Part shown: piece by piece, positions 44,475 to 57,200 of the stretch
Layout: every line of letters begins with the position of its first letter
Numbering within the stretch: the stretch's first letter is position 1
From: Golubevia sp. BC0850
Lineage: Eukaryota; Basidiomycota; Exobasidiomycetes; Golubeviales; Golubeviaceae
DNA length: 64,000 bases
Assembly: GCA_012976225.1 (NCBI GenBank)
Contig: JAAVVG010000003.1
Coordinates: 930,001 to 994,000 of the forward strand
Direction: 5' to 3'
Notes under the pieces: model-generated
Told to the model about the DNA's origin: nothing
What the model saw: only the letters and a program-made list of their open reading frames with translations
Database searches by the model: none
Position numbers and translations under genes: made by a program

Positions 44475-45138
44475 ATGAAACTCTCTATCCTCTCTTTAGA
44501 CCGCCTCTCCAGCTCCCACACCTGCTGGTAGCACCCAAGACTTTGGAATCGGAGGTGGTATCAACAGCGCACAAGAGTCCATCGCCAATTCCGTCTCTTC
44601 TGAGATCGCTTCAAGAGTTTCAGCTGTCTCTTCAGATTTCGGCAACATTACCATCTGTCCAACTATTCCAATTGCTACTACTGGAGACAGTTGTGACTTC
44701 ATCTAGGGAAAGACAGTCTGCTGTAATCAGGATATCAGTGAGTTGATTCTCCGTCAGAGTAGCGCTTTGCAATCGGTCCGTCGCTCGTGTGAGCGTATCG
44801 AGAGGGGACTAGAGGTCAGACTGAGCTTCTTAATGCATTCAATCTGTTTCCACTGACCGCTAACTGCTGACTGACGTCTTCGTCTTCACCTTCACTTTCC
44901 TTCACAGATGGAAAGTGCTATGACACCTCTGCCAGTCCCACCGGTTCTTCAATCGACTCTGCTTCAGAGGCGTTGAAGCCTCATCAAGTAGCTCTAGCAG
45001 ACACTCTTCATCTTCGTCGTCGTCGTCGTCTAGCAACTCTGCCTCCCCGATTACGACAACAGTGGCTCGTCTATCATCGCCCAAGCTGCAGCCTTTTTCC
45101 TGGCTATGATTGGGGGTGCCTCTTTCCTATTGCTCTAG
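44475..45138 (+). pseudogene. Remnant of a GPI-anchored Ser-rich cell-surface protein gene
   Basis: Parts of a typical fungal wall protein occur in order but in different frames. There is a start with a short hydrophobic beginning (MKLSILSL); a Ser-rich domain with Cys (SDFGNITICPTIPIATTG, DSCDFI, GKTVCCNQDI); an intron 44738-44906 with proper GTGAGT and CACAG; NGKCYDTSASPTGSS; a poly-Ser stalk; and a C-terminal GPI-attachment signal (SSIIAQAAAFFLAMIGGASF) ending at TAG 45138. The frame is broken by a TAG after DFI, a shift after the signal peptide start, and shifts on either side of the poly-Ser stretch. The breaks in the Ser repeat suggest slippage. The intact ancestor would have been a small secreted, membrane- or wall-linked protein of about 170 residues. 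Family unknown. Confidence 0.6.
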
Positions 45139-45704
45139 AGAAATTCATTAAAATGCCTGTCGGGAGGAGGGGATGTGTAGAAAGTGAAGGACCAAGATGT
45201 CGATGGACGACAAGGGGAAAAGAGATGCCTAATTAGCTACTTGTACCTCGCGAATACGAGGATGATCATGATGAAGATATTTTGTAACTCAATTTTCGAT
45301 TTCAATTATCATGGTCTCCTTTTTCTTTATGACCTTTTTTGAGTGTGGTTTTGAGAGTTCGCAAGTTGTCATTCGATCGTCAGCGTCAGCACTTGAAAGC
45401 TTGAACGCTTCAGCTGCTTCTCTTGCTTCATCATCATCATCAAAGCAAGTTTGTGGGTGTGAAATAAGTTCTGTTCTCTCTTTTGTCGGGTTTCATTCAT
45501 TCCATTCCATTCAACATTCAAAGTCGATTTAGCATCAGATTCAACTTCAAGGTTTCTCAATCTCTCTACTCTTGACTCGCAGCATCCTACTCAGCAAATC
45601 GTTCTCGATCTAAGCAACTGTCTCTTGTCTTAACCCATTCAGCTTGAACTTTATCCACTCAAACCTTATCAAATCAACCCTCAACCCTCTAAATCCAATT
45701 CAAG
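45139..45704. promoter_or_regulatory. Upstream region of XRN1
   Basis: About 565 bases between the GPI-protein remnant and the XRN1 start. The last ~150 bases are pyrimidine-rich, probably the XRN1 leader. No other gene seen. Confidence 0.45.
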
Positions 45705-48700
45705 ATGGGTGAGTCTACAGCCAATCTCTGCTGCTCAGCCCTTCCCTTCCCTTCGCTCTTATCTCACTCTCTGGCCATCCTCCCACACAAACCCTGACCC
45801 CTTCAGGTATTCCCAAATTCTTCCGTTCTATGTCAGAAAGGTATCCATTGATCTCACAACTTATTGAAGAGAACAAGATACCAGAATTTGATAATCTTTA
45901 CTTAGACATGAATGGAATCATTCACAATTGTTCTCATCCAAATGATGGTGACGTCAATTTCAGAATGACGGAAGCAGAAATGTTTCTATCCATTTTCAGC
46001 TATATAGATCATTTATTCTCAAAGATCAAACCTAAGAAAATGTTCTTCTTAGCTGTAGATGGTGTAGCTCCAAGAGCAAAGATGAATCAACAGAGAAGTA
46101 GAAGGTTTAGAACCGCAAAGGAAGCAAAGGAATTGAAGGAGAAAGCTATTAGGAAAGGAGAGGAATTGCCAAAGGAGGAGGCTTTTGATAGTAACTGTAT
46201 TACACCCGGTGAGTAGAGAGGGTGAGAATGGCTGCTTGCTTAAAGAAGAGAGGAACTGAGCTTTTGGGTTCGGAGGGTGGAGCTGCTTTCTCCAGTCATG
46301 TTCATCGACTCTAAGATCGAAAGGGACATGCCGGAATTGCATCTTGACTGGAGACAAGAGACGCCAGGACGCATGCATCTCTGATTCAGGCTGCTGAGGC
46401 AATCAGTGGGCAGAAGAGCTCAGGATGATCTTCATTATCATCTCCTATTTTTTCTGTGACAATTTTCAATCTGAACCTCCAATAGGTTCGCACCCAGCCC
46501 ACTCGCTCATCTTATCTCTCTTCCTTGGTCCTACCCTCTCCTCCAGGTACGCCCTTCATGGCTCTACTCTCTGAGCAACTCAAGTACTTCATCGCAAAGA
46601 AAGTAACTGAAGATTCAGCCTGGCGTGGAGTAGAAGTAGTCTTGAGTGGACATGAAACTCCAGGAGAAGGAGAACACAAAATCATGGAATACATTAGATT
46701 ATCAAGATCTCAACCAGGTTACAATCCAAACACTCGTCATTGTATGTATGGTTTAGATGCAGATTTGATCATGTTGGGTTTATTAACTCATGATCCACAT
46801 TTCGCTTTACTACGTGAAGAAGTTTCTTTCGGCCCAAAGAAAGGGAAATCCAAATCTTTGGATTCTACTAATTTCTTTCTTTTACATCTCTCTTTGATTA
46901 GAGAATATCTGGATCATGAATTCAACACGCTTAAAACTAAGAAACTTAATGGGTTTGAATATAATTTGGAAAACATCATTGATGATTTTATTCTTTTGAA
47001 TATTTTCGTTGGGAATGATTTTTTACCTCATTTACCTGGTTTACATATTAATGAAGGTGCACTACCTCTATTGTTTCAGATCTATAAGAAAGTTCTACCT
47101 AATGCTGGCGGTTATTTGAATGAAAATGGGAAATTGAATACTGGGAGATTGGAACTGGTTTTGGATGAATTGAGAAATTTCGAGAAGGATGAATTCGTTA
47201 AGGATAACGCTGATCTAGTTTGGTGAGTCCTTAGAGTTCTTTGTTTGATTTCTCTTCGAGGTTTAATTTCTGGCAGTAAAAGGTAAAGAGCAGGTTCGAT
47301 CAATGTTTCTCTGACTTCTGCTCCTTCCATCTTCTATCTGAATCCGTGCGTCTCCAGGTATCAAGGCAAACAGGAAAGTCAAGCTAAAGCCTTAGAGGTC
47401 GCCAAAGCCAAAGCAAAGTTCAATCCCACAATCACTCTCATTCAAAAAGAGTATCTAGATCTCATTCATTCTTTCATCTTAACTCAACGTTCCTTCCCGT
47501 CGTCTTCTTCGGTGTGCTTCTTACCTTCGAAAGCTCTGGAGTCCAATGCAAGAGACCGAAAGTTCTTGAAGGACCTATCAAACGAATTACATCTACGAAT
47601 CGAGTGGGATGAGTACGATCCTGACAATGATTGCATGACTGTTGCTATAAGCATTAGTGATCATGCTGGTTTGAACGGAGCTTTGAAGAAAAGCGACATG
47701 TTGGATAAGGATTTAGAAGACGATGCTGAAGACAAGATTGAGTCAGACAAAGCAGTCGATAGAGTCTTGAAGAAATATTTGAAAGCTGAAATTATCGATG
47801 ATGGGAAGAAACCTTCAACTACTAACGGAGCTTCCAAGAACGGATTAGGGGAAGAACTCGAAGGGTTGAAAGAGGAGGAAACTGAGTATGAAAAGAAAGT
47901 AAGAGAAAAGATGACGGAATGGAAGAGAGATTATTACAAGAACAAGTTGGAAATTGATTTCAACGATTCAAAGGCTATGAACGATTTAGCGTTCAGATAC
48001 GTTGAAGGATTACAATGGGTCTTACATTATTATTATGACGGAGTTGCATCTTGGGGATGGTTCTACGACTATCATTATTCACCTAAGATCTCAGACTTAA
48101 AAGATGTTGGTTCGATGAAGTTCGATTTCGATCTGGGAAAACCTTTCCGACCTTTCGATCAGTTGATGGGAGTACTACCAGCTCTATCTTCAAAGCATAT
48201 TCCAGAAGCTTTCAGATCTTTAATGACGGATTCTGAATCTCCAATTTCAGATTTCTATCCTTCCAATTTCGATGCAGATCTCAACGGAAAGAAGCAAGAC
48301 TGGGAAGCCGTCGTCAAGATTCCATTCATCGATGCCAAAAGATTATTGGACGCTTTGAACAAGAGAGAGAGTCGTTTATCCAAAGATGAAAAGTCGAGAA
48401 ATGGATTCGGTGAAGCTACGAAGTTTACTTACGACGAAGAAAATGAACACTTCTTAGCTACTCCTCTGAAAGGTCATTTCCCAGATTTAGTGCATTCCAG
48501 AGCAAAGATTGAAGAATATCATTTACCAACTTTAGGTGGTGGAAAAGATCTGAGTAAGGGTTTGATCAAAGGCGTATTCTTAGGTGAAAAGGCTCTTGCT
48601 GGTTTCCCTTCTCTCATGACTTTACCTCATTACTCCTCCATTTCCAGACATGGTGTCAACGTCTTCCAGAGCGACTCAAGAGGAGAGTCAGTCGTGGTTC

Positions 48701-51101
48701 ACATCGAGAATCGCTACAGCAAGGCCAAATCTGAAGACATCGCAAAGGAGATGGTTGGAAAGAGGACGTTTGTCAATTGGCCCTTCCTTTACGAAGGAAA
48801 GGTGACAGCAATCTCTGACGGTCTCTTTAGGTATGAGATGGGTTGGATTGGAAATCAGAGGAAGATCGTGTCAGAACCTTTGAAGGCTAACGTCGCAAGT
48901 GGCTGGGGAAGGAAAGCTGATAGAATTGAACATCATTTCTCCAAAAGATATGGTGTCGTTATCGGAAGTGTCGAAATCATCTTACACGTTCAACCACTTA
49001 AAGGATTGAAACGTACAGATGATGGAGCTTTGGTTAAAGATTACGATGATAGAAGTGATAAGGAAATCGAATACCCATTGCAATTAGCTGTCAATCTGGT
49101 CGAACAGGAAGACGGAAGATTCGAAGAGCAAGAACCTCAAGATTTGAGAACTGAATTCCCAAATGGAAGTCCAGTATTCTTCTTAGGTGAACATCTTTAT
49201 GGTTCTCCAGGTTCAATCTCTTTCGACTCAAATCAACCTCAAGATCAGAACAAAAATCAATTGGCAGTCAGACTTTTCGTATTCCAACAACAAGCAAAGG
49301 AGCTTGCAGCTTTGAGACAGCTCGTTTCAACTAGAGTCGAGGAACGTTACGTTCCTTCTTTCCAGGTTGCAAAGATTTGTAGGATTTCAGGTTTCGGAGT
49401 CGCTAAATTGACTAGTTCGATGATGGTCGAAGATGGAAGGATGAAAGTCAACATAGGTCTCAATCTCAAATTCGAAGCTAAAGGATTGAAAGTTCTTGGT
49501 TATAGTAGGAAGAATGCTACTGGTTGGGAATTCAGTCAGAGAGCCATCGATTTGATCATGGATTACAAAGTGAGTCTTAGAAGAGGTCAAGATCCACGGA
49601 TGAATGTATGCGTTAAGGTTTGAGCCCTTTCATTGCTTTGCTCTTGCCTGTCTGACTCGTTGCTCTCCCTCAAATATTTCTCGTTATGCAGGAAAACTTC
49701 CCAGAAGTCATTCAAGCCTTCCAGGACCGACCTCACGAGGATTTCACCAAATCCACTCAATTCTTTGGAATGAACGCAGATTCGAGAATGGGAGATCTCA
49801 AGAAATGGATCAAGCAGAAAGGAGTCAGAGATCTCGAAGCTGTTTCGCTCTTTGCCGAACAGCTAGACAGGCCTGTCGTCGAAGCCATCGAGAACCTCCT
49901 CACTCGTTCGGCCAAGGTCAAATCTTTAGCCGCAGCTGATGGATCTTCCGACAAGGTCAGGAAGATGATGATCAAAGGACTTCCAAGGACTGCCGTTTTG
50001 AAGCCAGATCACGCAGTCTTCAGGCTACAAGAACAGCAGTTCTCTCTAGGAGACCGAGTCGTAGCTGTGGGAGGAACTGGAACGGTTCCACTCTCTGCTC
50101 ACGGAGTCATCGTTGGAATCGCTACTTCTAGTGTGGACGTCGTCTTTGATGTGCCTTTCATCGGAGGAACATCTCTCGAAGGCAGATGCTCCCCTCACAG
50201 AGGAGCTACCTTACCTCCAGTCGGTCTATTGAATCTATCTCATCCTCAATACGTCAGCTCCGCTACTCCTTCTGCCTCCCCTTCCGTCGCTCCAGCTCAA
50301 GCTCAGGCTCCAGCATCTCCTTCCCAAGCCATCAGAGCTCCTCTCGGACCTAATGGCTCAGGGTTTCCATCCTCAAGAAATGCTGCTCAATCTACCTCTT
50401 CGTCGACTTTCAGACCTCCAAACCACTTCAAAGCTGCCCAAGCTACCTCGACAAGTCAACCTGGACTTCAGATTCTCCAACGAGATGTTCAGCAACTCAA
50501 TGGAAAGGAGAAAGGTCCTGATCCGGTCAAGGTCTCTTCAAACTTCCAATTCTCTGGCGTCGCTGGCGGTAGGGAGAAACCTTCTCAAGATCGAAAGAAA
50601 GCTATGCAGGATCTCAATCCCCATTTAGCTGCTTTGAGTCTTGGAGGTGGTAATTCTTCTAATGGAACTTCGACCAGAGGCAATCCTCGTGTTGGAGAAG
50701 CACAGCAAGCACCTCAACAGCCTCAACAGCAATCGAATTATCGTCAACAATGGCAACAGCCACAGCAACAACATCAGCAGCCTCGCGCTTATCCCCACCC
50801 ATCTGCTGGAAATCAACTTCTTCAACAGCTTCAAGGCATCCGACCTCCCCAAGCTCCTAAAGCTTCTCAGGAAGGTCAAGCTCCAGCCCAGGTCGCGCCA
50901 ACTCCTCCAGCTGGACCTGCTAACGCAATTGCTCCCACTGGTCCCAAGATCAATGCCAACTCTTCGAGAGGTCGAGGAGCTCCAAGGGGATCTAGAGGTG
51001 GCAGAGGAGACTTCTCTAATGGACGTGGAAGAGGAAGAGGTGCTGGAAGGGGCGGGAAGCCAAATGGAGCTGGTCCATCTCCACCTCCTCAAGCATTGTG
51101 A
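45705..51101 (+). CDS. XRN1: 5'-3' exoribonuclease Xrn1
   Basis: Predicted 1567-aa protein from exons 45705-45708, 45807-46208, 46547-47222, 47358-49569 and 49692-51101. The first exon is only four nucleotides (ATGG) before a GTGAGT; splicing restores the universal XRN start MGIPKFFRSMSERYP. The catalytic core shows LYLDMNGIIHNCSHPND, VDGVAPRAKMNQQRSRRFR, GTPFMALLSEQLKYFI and MYGLDADLIMLGLLTHD, then the Xrn1-specific D1-D3/SH3-like region. The C-terminal ~350 residues are low-complexity, Gln/Pro-rich and end in an RGG tract (RGAPRGSRGGRGD). Xrn1 degrades decapped mRNA in the cytoplasm and P-bodies; length and the extended middle domain distinguish it from the nuclear paralog Rat1/Xrn2. The third intron (46209-46546) is long for this window. 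At 49569 I chose the GTGAGT donor after DYK because the family continues with FPE. Confidence 0.96.
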
Positions 51102-51446
51102 AGAGTGAGGAAGGCTGGAGTGATGGAAATATCGTCATGAGGGGTGGCAGGGATTGGAGAGAGAGAGAAAGAAAGATCTGTAATATTGAAAACCGATAAA
51201 CATTGTTATTGGAGCATGATTGTCGGTTACTTAGGTCTGCTGATCTGTTTTTTCTCTAATTAGATCACAGATAGATGCACGAAAGAAGGTGCGAGAATCG
51301 ATCACTCGACTTTGATAGCTTGATACTTTCGGTGAGGCAGAAAAAACAAGACTTGCTCTTACTCTTCTTCGCCACCATCCTACTTGCATAAAGCCATGGA
51401 TGAAGATGCAGCCCGAAAACTTTCGAGGCTGAGCCAGAATCTTTAA
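51102..51446. other. Gap between XRN1 and the Smp3-like gene
   Basis: About 345 bases that should hold the XRN1 3' end and any promoter of the next gene. Nothing else recognised. Confidence 0.35.
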
Positions 51447-53983
51447 AGGCTATCCTGGATATTTCTTCTCCTCTGCTGCATCTTCTTTGGGCATGGCTAC
51501 ATTCATGAAGACGAATTCTTCCTTGGAGAAAGCGAGGTAATTGCAGGTAGCTATTTCTCTTTCTCTTACCAGATGATGAGATCCTTGTCTACTATCTATA
51601 GCCTTTAACTCATCTTGTTCTTCTCTGGCATCATCTTCAAACTCAAACAGGAGACTGGCTAGGCATCGATGTCCTTCATACTGAGGAATTTGATCCATCC
51701 AATCCCACGAGATCAATGGCAGAGGTCCGTCTTCAGAACACCAAGCTTGTTTTTGTTCTTTTTTTCTACCGCTTGATAAACGTTGGTTAGTATTAACAGT
51801 TCGCGATCGCTGAAAACTTGCAATTCACTAAATGAAGGTTTCAATTGGCCTCTAAAAGTTCCTTCTTCAAGAACTATTCTCTTAGCTACAAGAGCAGGAA
51901 ATGCTCTGAAATGGTTTCAGGTCTGTAAGTCACCGACCTCTGTAGCGTCCACCCTTGCGCCTGGTCGATTCAGGACTTGTAGAGCGTCTGACGGACCGAC
52001 GCTCATCATGCAATCGTGGATGTGCTGCCCTCGCCTTCCTCCCTACCACTGTTCTGCAAGCCTTTGCCATCAAAGAGCTTGTTAGACTTCCTTCTCTTCC
52101 AACCAAGGATCACGAAGAAATTTACAGAAGGCCAGATGCTCGCTATCGACTGAATCAGCTCTTTACTCTGAGCGTTTGGAGCTGCGCTTTCCTTCCGATG
52201 ATGCTCTTCTCAAAAGGGTTTCCCAGTGCAGCCTTGGTGGCAATGATGTGTACAGTTTATTCTGGACTTCAAAAAGTTGGAATTCTTACCACGCCTTTCA
52301 CGGTGAGTGTGGAAGAGATGAGCGATTGAATACGATGGAAGCGGTGTAGCTCTGATTATTGGCCTTAAATCCCACAAATTCGAGCTACTCGACCATTCTC
52401 ATGGTATGAAATATACACAAGTTTTCGCCGGACTTGCAGTCCAGCTCGCTTCAGGGCCGTTCTGCAGTGACGCCTGGATTTTCTTGCTCCCCATGGGTTT
52501 GAAATGGCTTCAAGTTCTACGTCGTCAACCCAACAGAAATCAGCTTCACTCCCTATTCCACATCATGGCTGGCTGCTCAGTCCTCTTTTTTCTTTACGAT
52601 TCCTACTACTACGCTCGACCACTCTCTCGGTTCTCTTACCCCAATGCAAGTCCAAGAGTCTCTGGTTGGAAACCGCCATCTCAAGTCTGGGCCCCCATCA
52701 ATGGACTCCTACAAAGCTTACAAGCTTCCGAGATTTCCACAAACATGTTCTACACCTGGTGGGTCTTCCCTTTCTTCGATGCTCCTTTGCTTTTTGGCTG
52801 GGGGTTAACGATGTTCCTTTGCTTCAGACTCTGTCACCAGCTGGCTTTCTCAAAGAAGTCAATCGAGGTCGTCAACATCGAAACCTTAAGGAAAGTGTCC
52901 AATCATCCTCAGAAAGAAGTCAAAATCTTACACCGTCAGGCATTTCTCGAGAGAACAAGTGAGCATGAAATGTGACTTTGGCTCTGTTGTGACGGCTTCT
53001 GGTTTACCTCTTCTTTCTTTCTTTTCAGCGTCTTTCCTCTCCTTACTCTTCCCTTCGATGGTTCTGCCACTCGTTTCTCCCAAGCAAGGCTTTACCATCC
53101 TGCTACCTCTCGTAATCCCAGCAATTTTGCTGTTAGGGCAAGAAGCCTATAGATCCCAGATGTCCGAGAAGATGAAACTGTTGTTCGTGAGTTTGGATTT
53201 GATGCCTCGTTGTCCAATCGGGAAGATCTGATGGTTTTTAATTTTGAGGGACTGCAACCTGAGAATTCAATTCTCCTTGCTCTCCGCAAGCTTTATAAGC
53301 ACGTATCGCAGCAATTACTTCTAGGCATCTTGTTTGGGTTTCTGAATCATGGCGGACTCATTCCTTCGCTCCTAAAGCTGAACACCGATCTTCACCAAAT
53401 ACAAGGCTGTCATGGAGCCTCCGTGGAAGACTGGAATTGGCATAATTGTCAAGATCGCCAGACAACTTCGACTTGGTTCGATGGAGTTGAACCGAACGTG
53501 GAAAGTGCAGACTCGGCCTCTCCAGCTCAAGTTAGACTCGTTTACTGGCAAACGCTGATGCCCCCTAGACGTCTCGTCCTCCCACCTCGTGAGTGCACAA
53601 GCCCAGAAGCGTTTAAATACTTTGAACTCGTGGCCAAATGCTGACTCTTCCTTTTCACTTCCTCACTCGCAGCCAAGCCAAACCTACAAGTCAAAGTCAT
53701 CGACGAAGGAAGTCTACCCGTCCAAGACTTCATTCAAGCTCTTGTCTCAAATCTCAGCTCCTCAACTTCTACTCAACATCTTCTCACCGCTCCCTCTTGG
53801 GCGTTTCACTCTTCAGAGAAGGAGCTTCAAGAGACTTTGAGCCTTGAGACAGAGAAGGTCTATCAATTTCCCTTTCACCTGGATCTCAATCACTTTCAAG
53901 AAATAGTAGAACTGTGGTATCTGGGAAGAGGGTTCAGAGGTGCGACCGAGTTGGAAGTCAGAGAAGTGGCCAGAAAAAGTTGA
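51447..53983 (+). pseudogene. SMP3: Smp3-type GPI mannosyltransferase (GT22), damaged in its 5' half
   Basis: Recognisable parts of GPI mannosyltransferase IV (Smp3/PIG-Z), the ER enzyme adding the fourth mannose to GPI precursors, appear in order. They are: N-terminal membrane segment and catalytic loop GYIHEDEFFLGESEV (family HPDE); NWPLKVPSSRTILLA; ALIIGLKSHKFELLDHSHG; FLLPMGLKWL; DSYYYARPL; VWAPINGLL; FFDAPLLFG; SPKQGFTILLPLVIPAILL; FGFLNHGGLIPSLL; VYWQTLMPPRRLVLPP; YQFPFHLDLNHF. From about 52351 onward exons ending 52958, then 53029-53186, 53312-53588 and 53673-53983 join in phase. Upstream, the homologous pieces lie in different frames that I could not join by any plausible introns (around 51830, 51920 and 52330), and the loop reads HEDE rather than HPDE. 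I therefore call it probably inactive; undetected introns are the alternative. Many transmembrane segments are present. Confidence 0.6.
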
Positions 53984-54249
53984 ACTTGAAAAAATGTCGG
54001 CCGTCGAATGTGTGATCCGAACTTGAAAACAGTCCCGAGTTGTCTTGTTTTAGAGCTCTTTCGAAAACAGTTCCCAGTCTGAAAACAATTTCTAGTCTTT
54101 GAGGGGTTTGTCTGGGGAGCTCAAGTATAATTCGTCAGTCTCAACTCTGTCGAACCTCCTACTCGTTCGAACAGTCGCGAGAGCACGCGTTTTAATGAGT
54201 ACTGAGTGTGATGTCTTGATCTAAAATTATCACGACAGGATTTCACCTT
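53984..54249. other. Convergent gap, no gene seen
   Basis: About 265 bases between the converging Smp3-like and Tip20/RINT1 genes; presumably 3' untranslated sequence of both. Confidence 0.4.
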
Positions 54250-57200
54250 TTACTTCCAGCATTCCACTCTCCTTCTCAAAATCTCTCTTCCAACCCTCAC
54301 ATCGAGATCCTCATCCAACCCCAATTCCCTCTTCAAAGCGACCCAACCTCTAACGTCATCATTCACATCCTCGTCGAATGCAGCTCGAGTAGCTTTCGAG
54401 AGTGTCCACTCATGAGAACTAGAATCTGAGGTCGTCGAAGGGAGGGACAAAAGAGTTGCAGCATCTTGTAGAGATCTCCAAGAAGCTTGAGGTCTTTTGC
54501 CGAATAGCATTCCTCTATTTCTAACCATTGAATTTGATGAACCTGGTGGAGCTCGAAGGACTTCTGAAACCACTCCTAGCCAGCCATCGGAATAATCTGA
54601 GGAGAATCGAGTTGCTCCTTTGAGATCGAATCTGCGAGAACCGCCTGTGAGAGAAGAGGGCGTGAACAGTAAGCGTTAGGGAAAACAGTGTGATTTATCT
54701 ATGGAAATCCATCGAAGTAAAGGCCCACTTACCCGCCATGACGACTTTCTCCACCACAGCGTTGCTGATCTCTTTGGCGATGTTACGATAGATCGGCAAG
54801 CGAGTCTCACTTGGTAATATCGGTGCGAAGTGAGATAGATGAGTTGAGAGAGTTGATAAAGCTGGAATGAGCAGCTTCGATGGAATATCATCGTTGCCAG
54901 CACCAAAGCCGGCGAAGGAAGAATCGGGATCGTCCAAGGGGGAGGGGATTGAATCCGAGGTCTTAGATTCATCGTCCCATGAGCTGCTTGAAGAAGACAA
55001 GCTGAGATCAGTCAAGTATTCGCCCTACTTCGGTTTCGAACAAGGACTCACCTCTGAGAGTATTCTCTCATCACTTCCAACGCCTCACTGATGACCAACT
55101 TCTCGATCCCTCTCGAAGCTCTTTTCTCAATTTGTTGAAACCTCTGACAAGTTTCATCCCAAACGCTAGGTAAATTCATCTTCTCGTCATAAACCTCAGG
55201 ATCAAACAAAGCTGAGTCGATTTCACTTTCATCTTCCTTATCATGAAGATCCGATTTTTGTTGACCTGAATATCTTTGATCTGTATAAGTAGTTGTTGAA
55301 GTTGCTGGTTTATTAGATCCAAGAGGTCTCAAATTCCTTGCAGCACCAGTACCAGATCTAATACCTCTTCTCAACAAGCTAGTCAAACTAGCTTCCCTCA
55401 ATTCCTTATCATCTTCTTCGTCTTCATCTTTTTTGATTTCGTCCATCAACAATTTCCCATCTTCCGAGTTCCTCATTTCATAAGCTAAATCGATGAAAAT
55501 AGAAGTTTCCCCCCATTTCCTTAAGGAAGTTGAAATGTGATTGGCACTGAGAAGAGCTTTTAAAAGTCTACCTAAACCTCTTAATCCTTTGACCATCTCT
55601 GAATCTGAATTGCTAGTGATACCAGACGAATCGATTCCACCTGGAATCGCTCTCACGAAAGCAGAGGATAATGATTCGAAAGCGTCTAAAGATTTCGCTA
55701 GCCTCGAAAGATAAAATCGTAGAATTGGCAGTTGAACTCTAGTCAAGAAGGCGAGTCTCTGAGACAGAGAGGGCAAAGTGCAGTACCGCTCTGTGACAGA
55801 TTCCAGTAAAGAGACCAAAGACCTTGCTGATTTCGTAGTTGGAGTTTCATTTGAAGCAGGTGCGATGTTCCCTGATGAGCTTGGATCTGAATTCGTCTCA
55901 TCTTCTTCTTCTTCAGTAGAACCGGCTCCCATTCCAGAGGTCAAAGTCGACCAAGTAGCTTGTTCTTCATCATCCATCCCGTCTTTACTGATAGCCCAAG
56001 CATCTGGAGAATTGATGAACTCGTCAAACCTTTCTTCACAGAAGGACCTTTCTCCTTCCAACCAACTTTCGAACCATTCTTGATTCCCCAAAATCTCTTC
56101 TGAAATTGAGACCACTCCTTTCCTAGCTGTAGTATGGCTTTCTTTCAACTCGTTATCGAAATTTATAGTCTCCAAAATTGTATGAGCCAGAAGAGAAGGA
56201 TGTGGAAGTAAGAGTGGCACTGAAGATTTAATCTTCCTCCGAAGTGGAGTTAACAAACCATTTAACAATTCCATACTCAAATCAATCTCTGATCCTAATC
56301 CGCCTCTAGAGCATAACCTAGCAACATCTCCAAAAATAGGTTCGAATAAATCAGATTGAGATTTGATTAGATTCGAGATGTGAGATAAATACCATTCTGG
56401 TTTGTCTAATCTGTTAGTATTCCTATCTCCATCGAAATGGAATCTGAATCTTAAGAGTAATGGAGAGAGTAGAGTCTGAACAGCTAGTAATCCAACATAA
56501 TGATCTGAACCTGGAAGAGTCTCTTGAGAAGAAGTGGAATCTTGAGAAGTTCTAGATTTGAGAACATTGGCCACTGGCATCAACCCTAGCTTCTGAGCTT
56601 CCTTTTGAAGCTGACAGACCTCTTTCCAGCTCTTCCTAACTTCTTCATTATCTTTCAATTTGCCCTTGTAGGAAGTCGAAGCCTCTTGCTTATCAGTTTG
56701 ATTCAGAGAGGGAGGCCAATTGGCTTTAGATAGAGCTTGACTTAGTTCTTCTATCCTTCGGTCTCTGAGTAAAGTGAAGGCCGAATTCCTTTGTGACTTC
56801 AAGAAGTTGATGGCCTTTAAAGGAGAAGAATCGTTGGTTGAAGAGGATGAAGATAAGGATTGAACAGTTGAAAGTAGAGAGGATAGCTTGGACAAGCTCT
56901 CTAGCGCCACTGAGCTGCTTGTAGCTGGCTCGACTACTTCTTTGTGTAAATCTTGAGCTCTTGCTAAAACAGAAAGATAATCCTTCGCTTTCTTTAAGGA
57001 GTCTAAGTTCTGAAGTTGAGCTTGAAGGGATTGCATTAAAGTGTGATCTTCTACCTGTTTCCCTTTCCCATTGACTCGTGGTGCGTCTACCTCACCTGCT
57101 GTATGATTCCCATTCCCATTCCCCTGTATCTGGTTCTCATTGCCATTCAAATCCTGACAAAGCTGTAAAAAGTCATCCTCAGTCTTTGAGATGGTTGAAG

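Noticed and set aside
51450-51716. Minus-strand open frame of about 90 codons with plausible composition
   Set aside because: It is antisense to the Smp3 loop GYIHEDEFF, a clear family motif on the plus strand. No homology or start signal supports the minus frame, though it was tempting.
52406-52975. Reading this region as a wax-synthase/MBOAT-like membrane protein
   Set aside because: The ordered blocks (APINGLL, APLLFG, LLPLVIPAILL, FLNHGGLIPSLL, TLMPPRRL) fit GT22/Smp3 far better.
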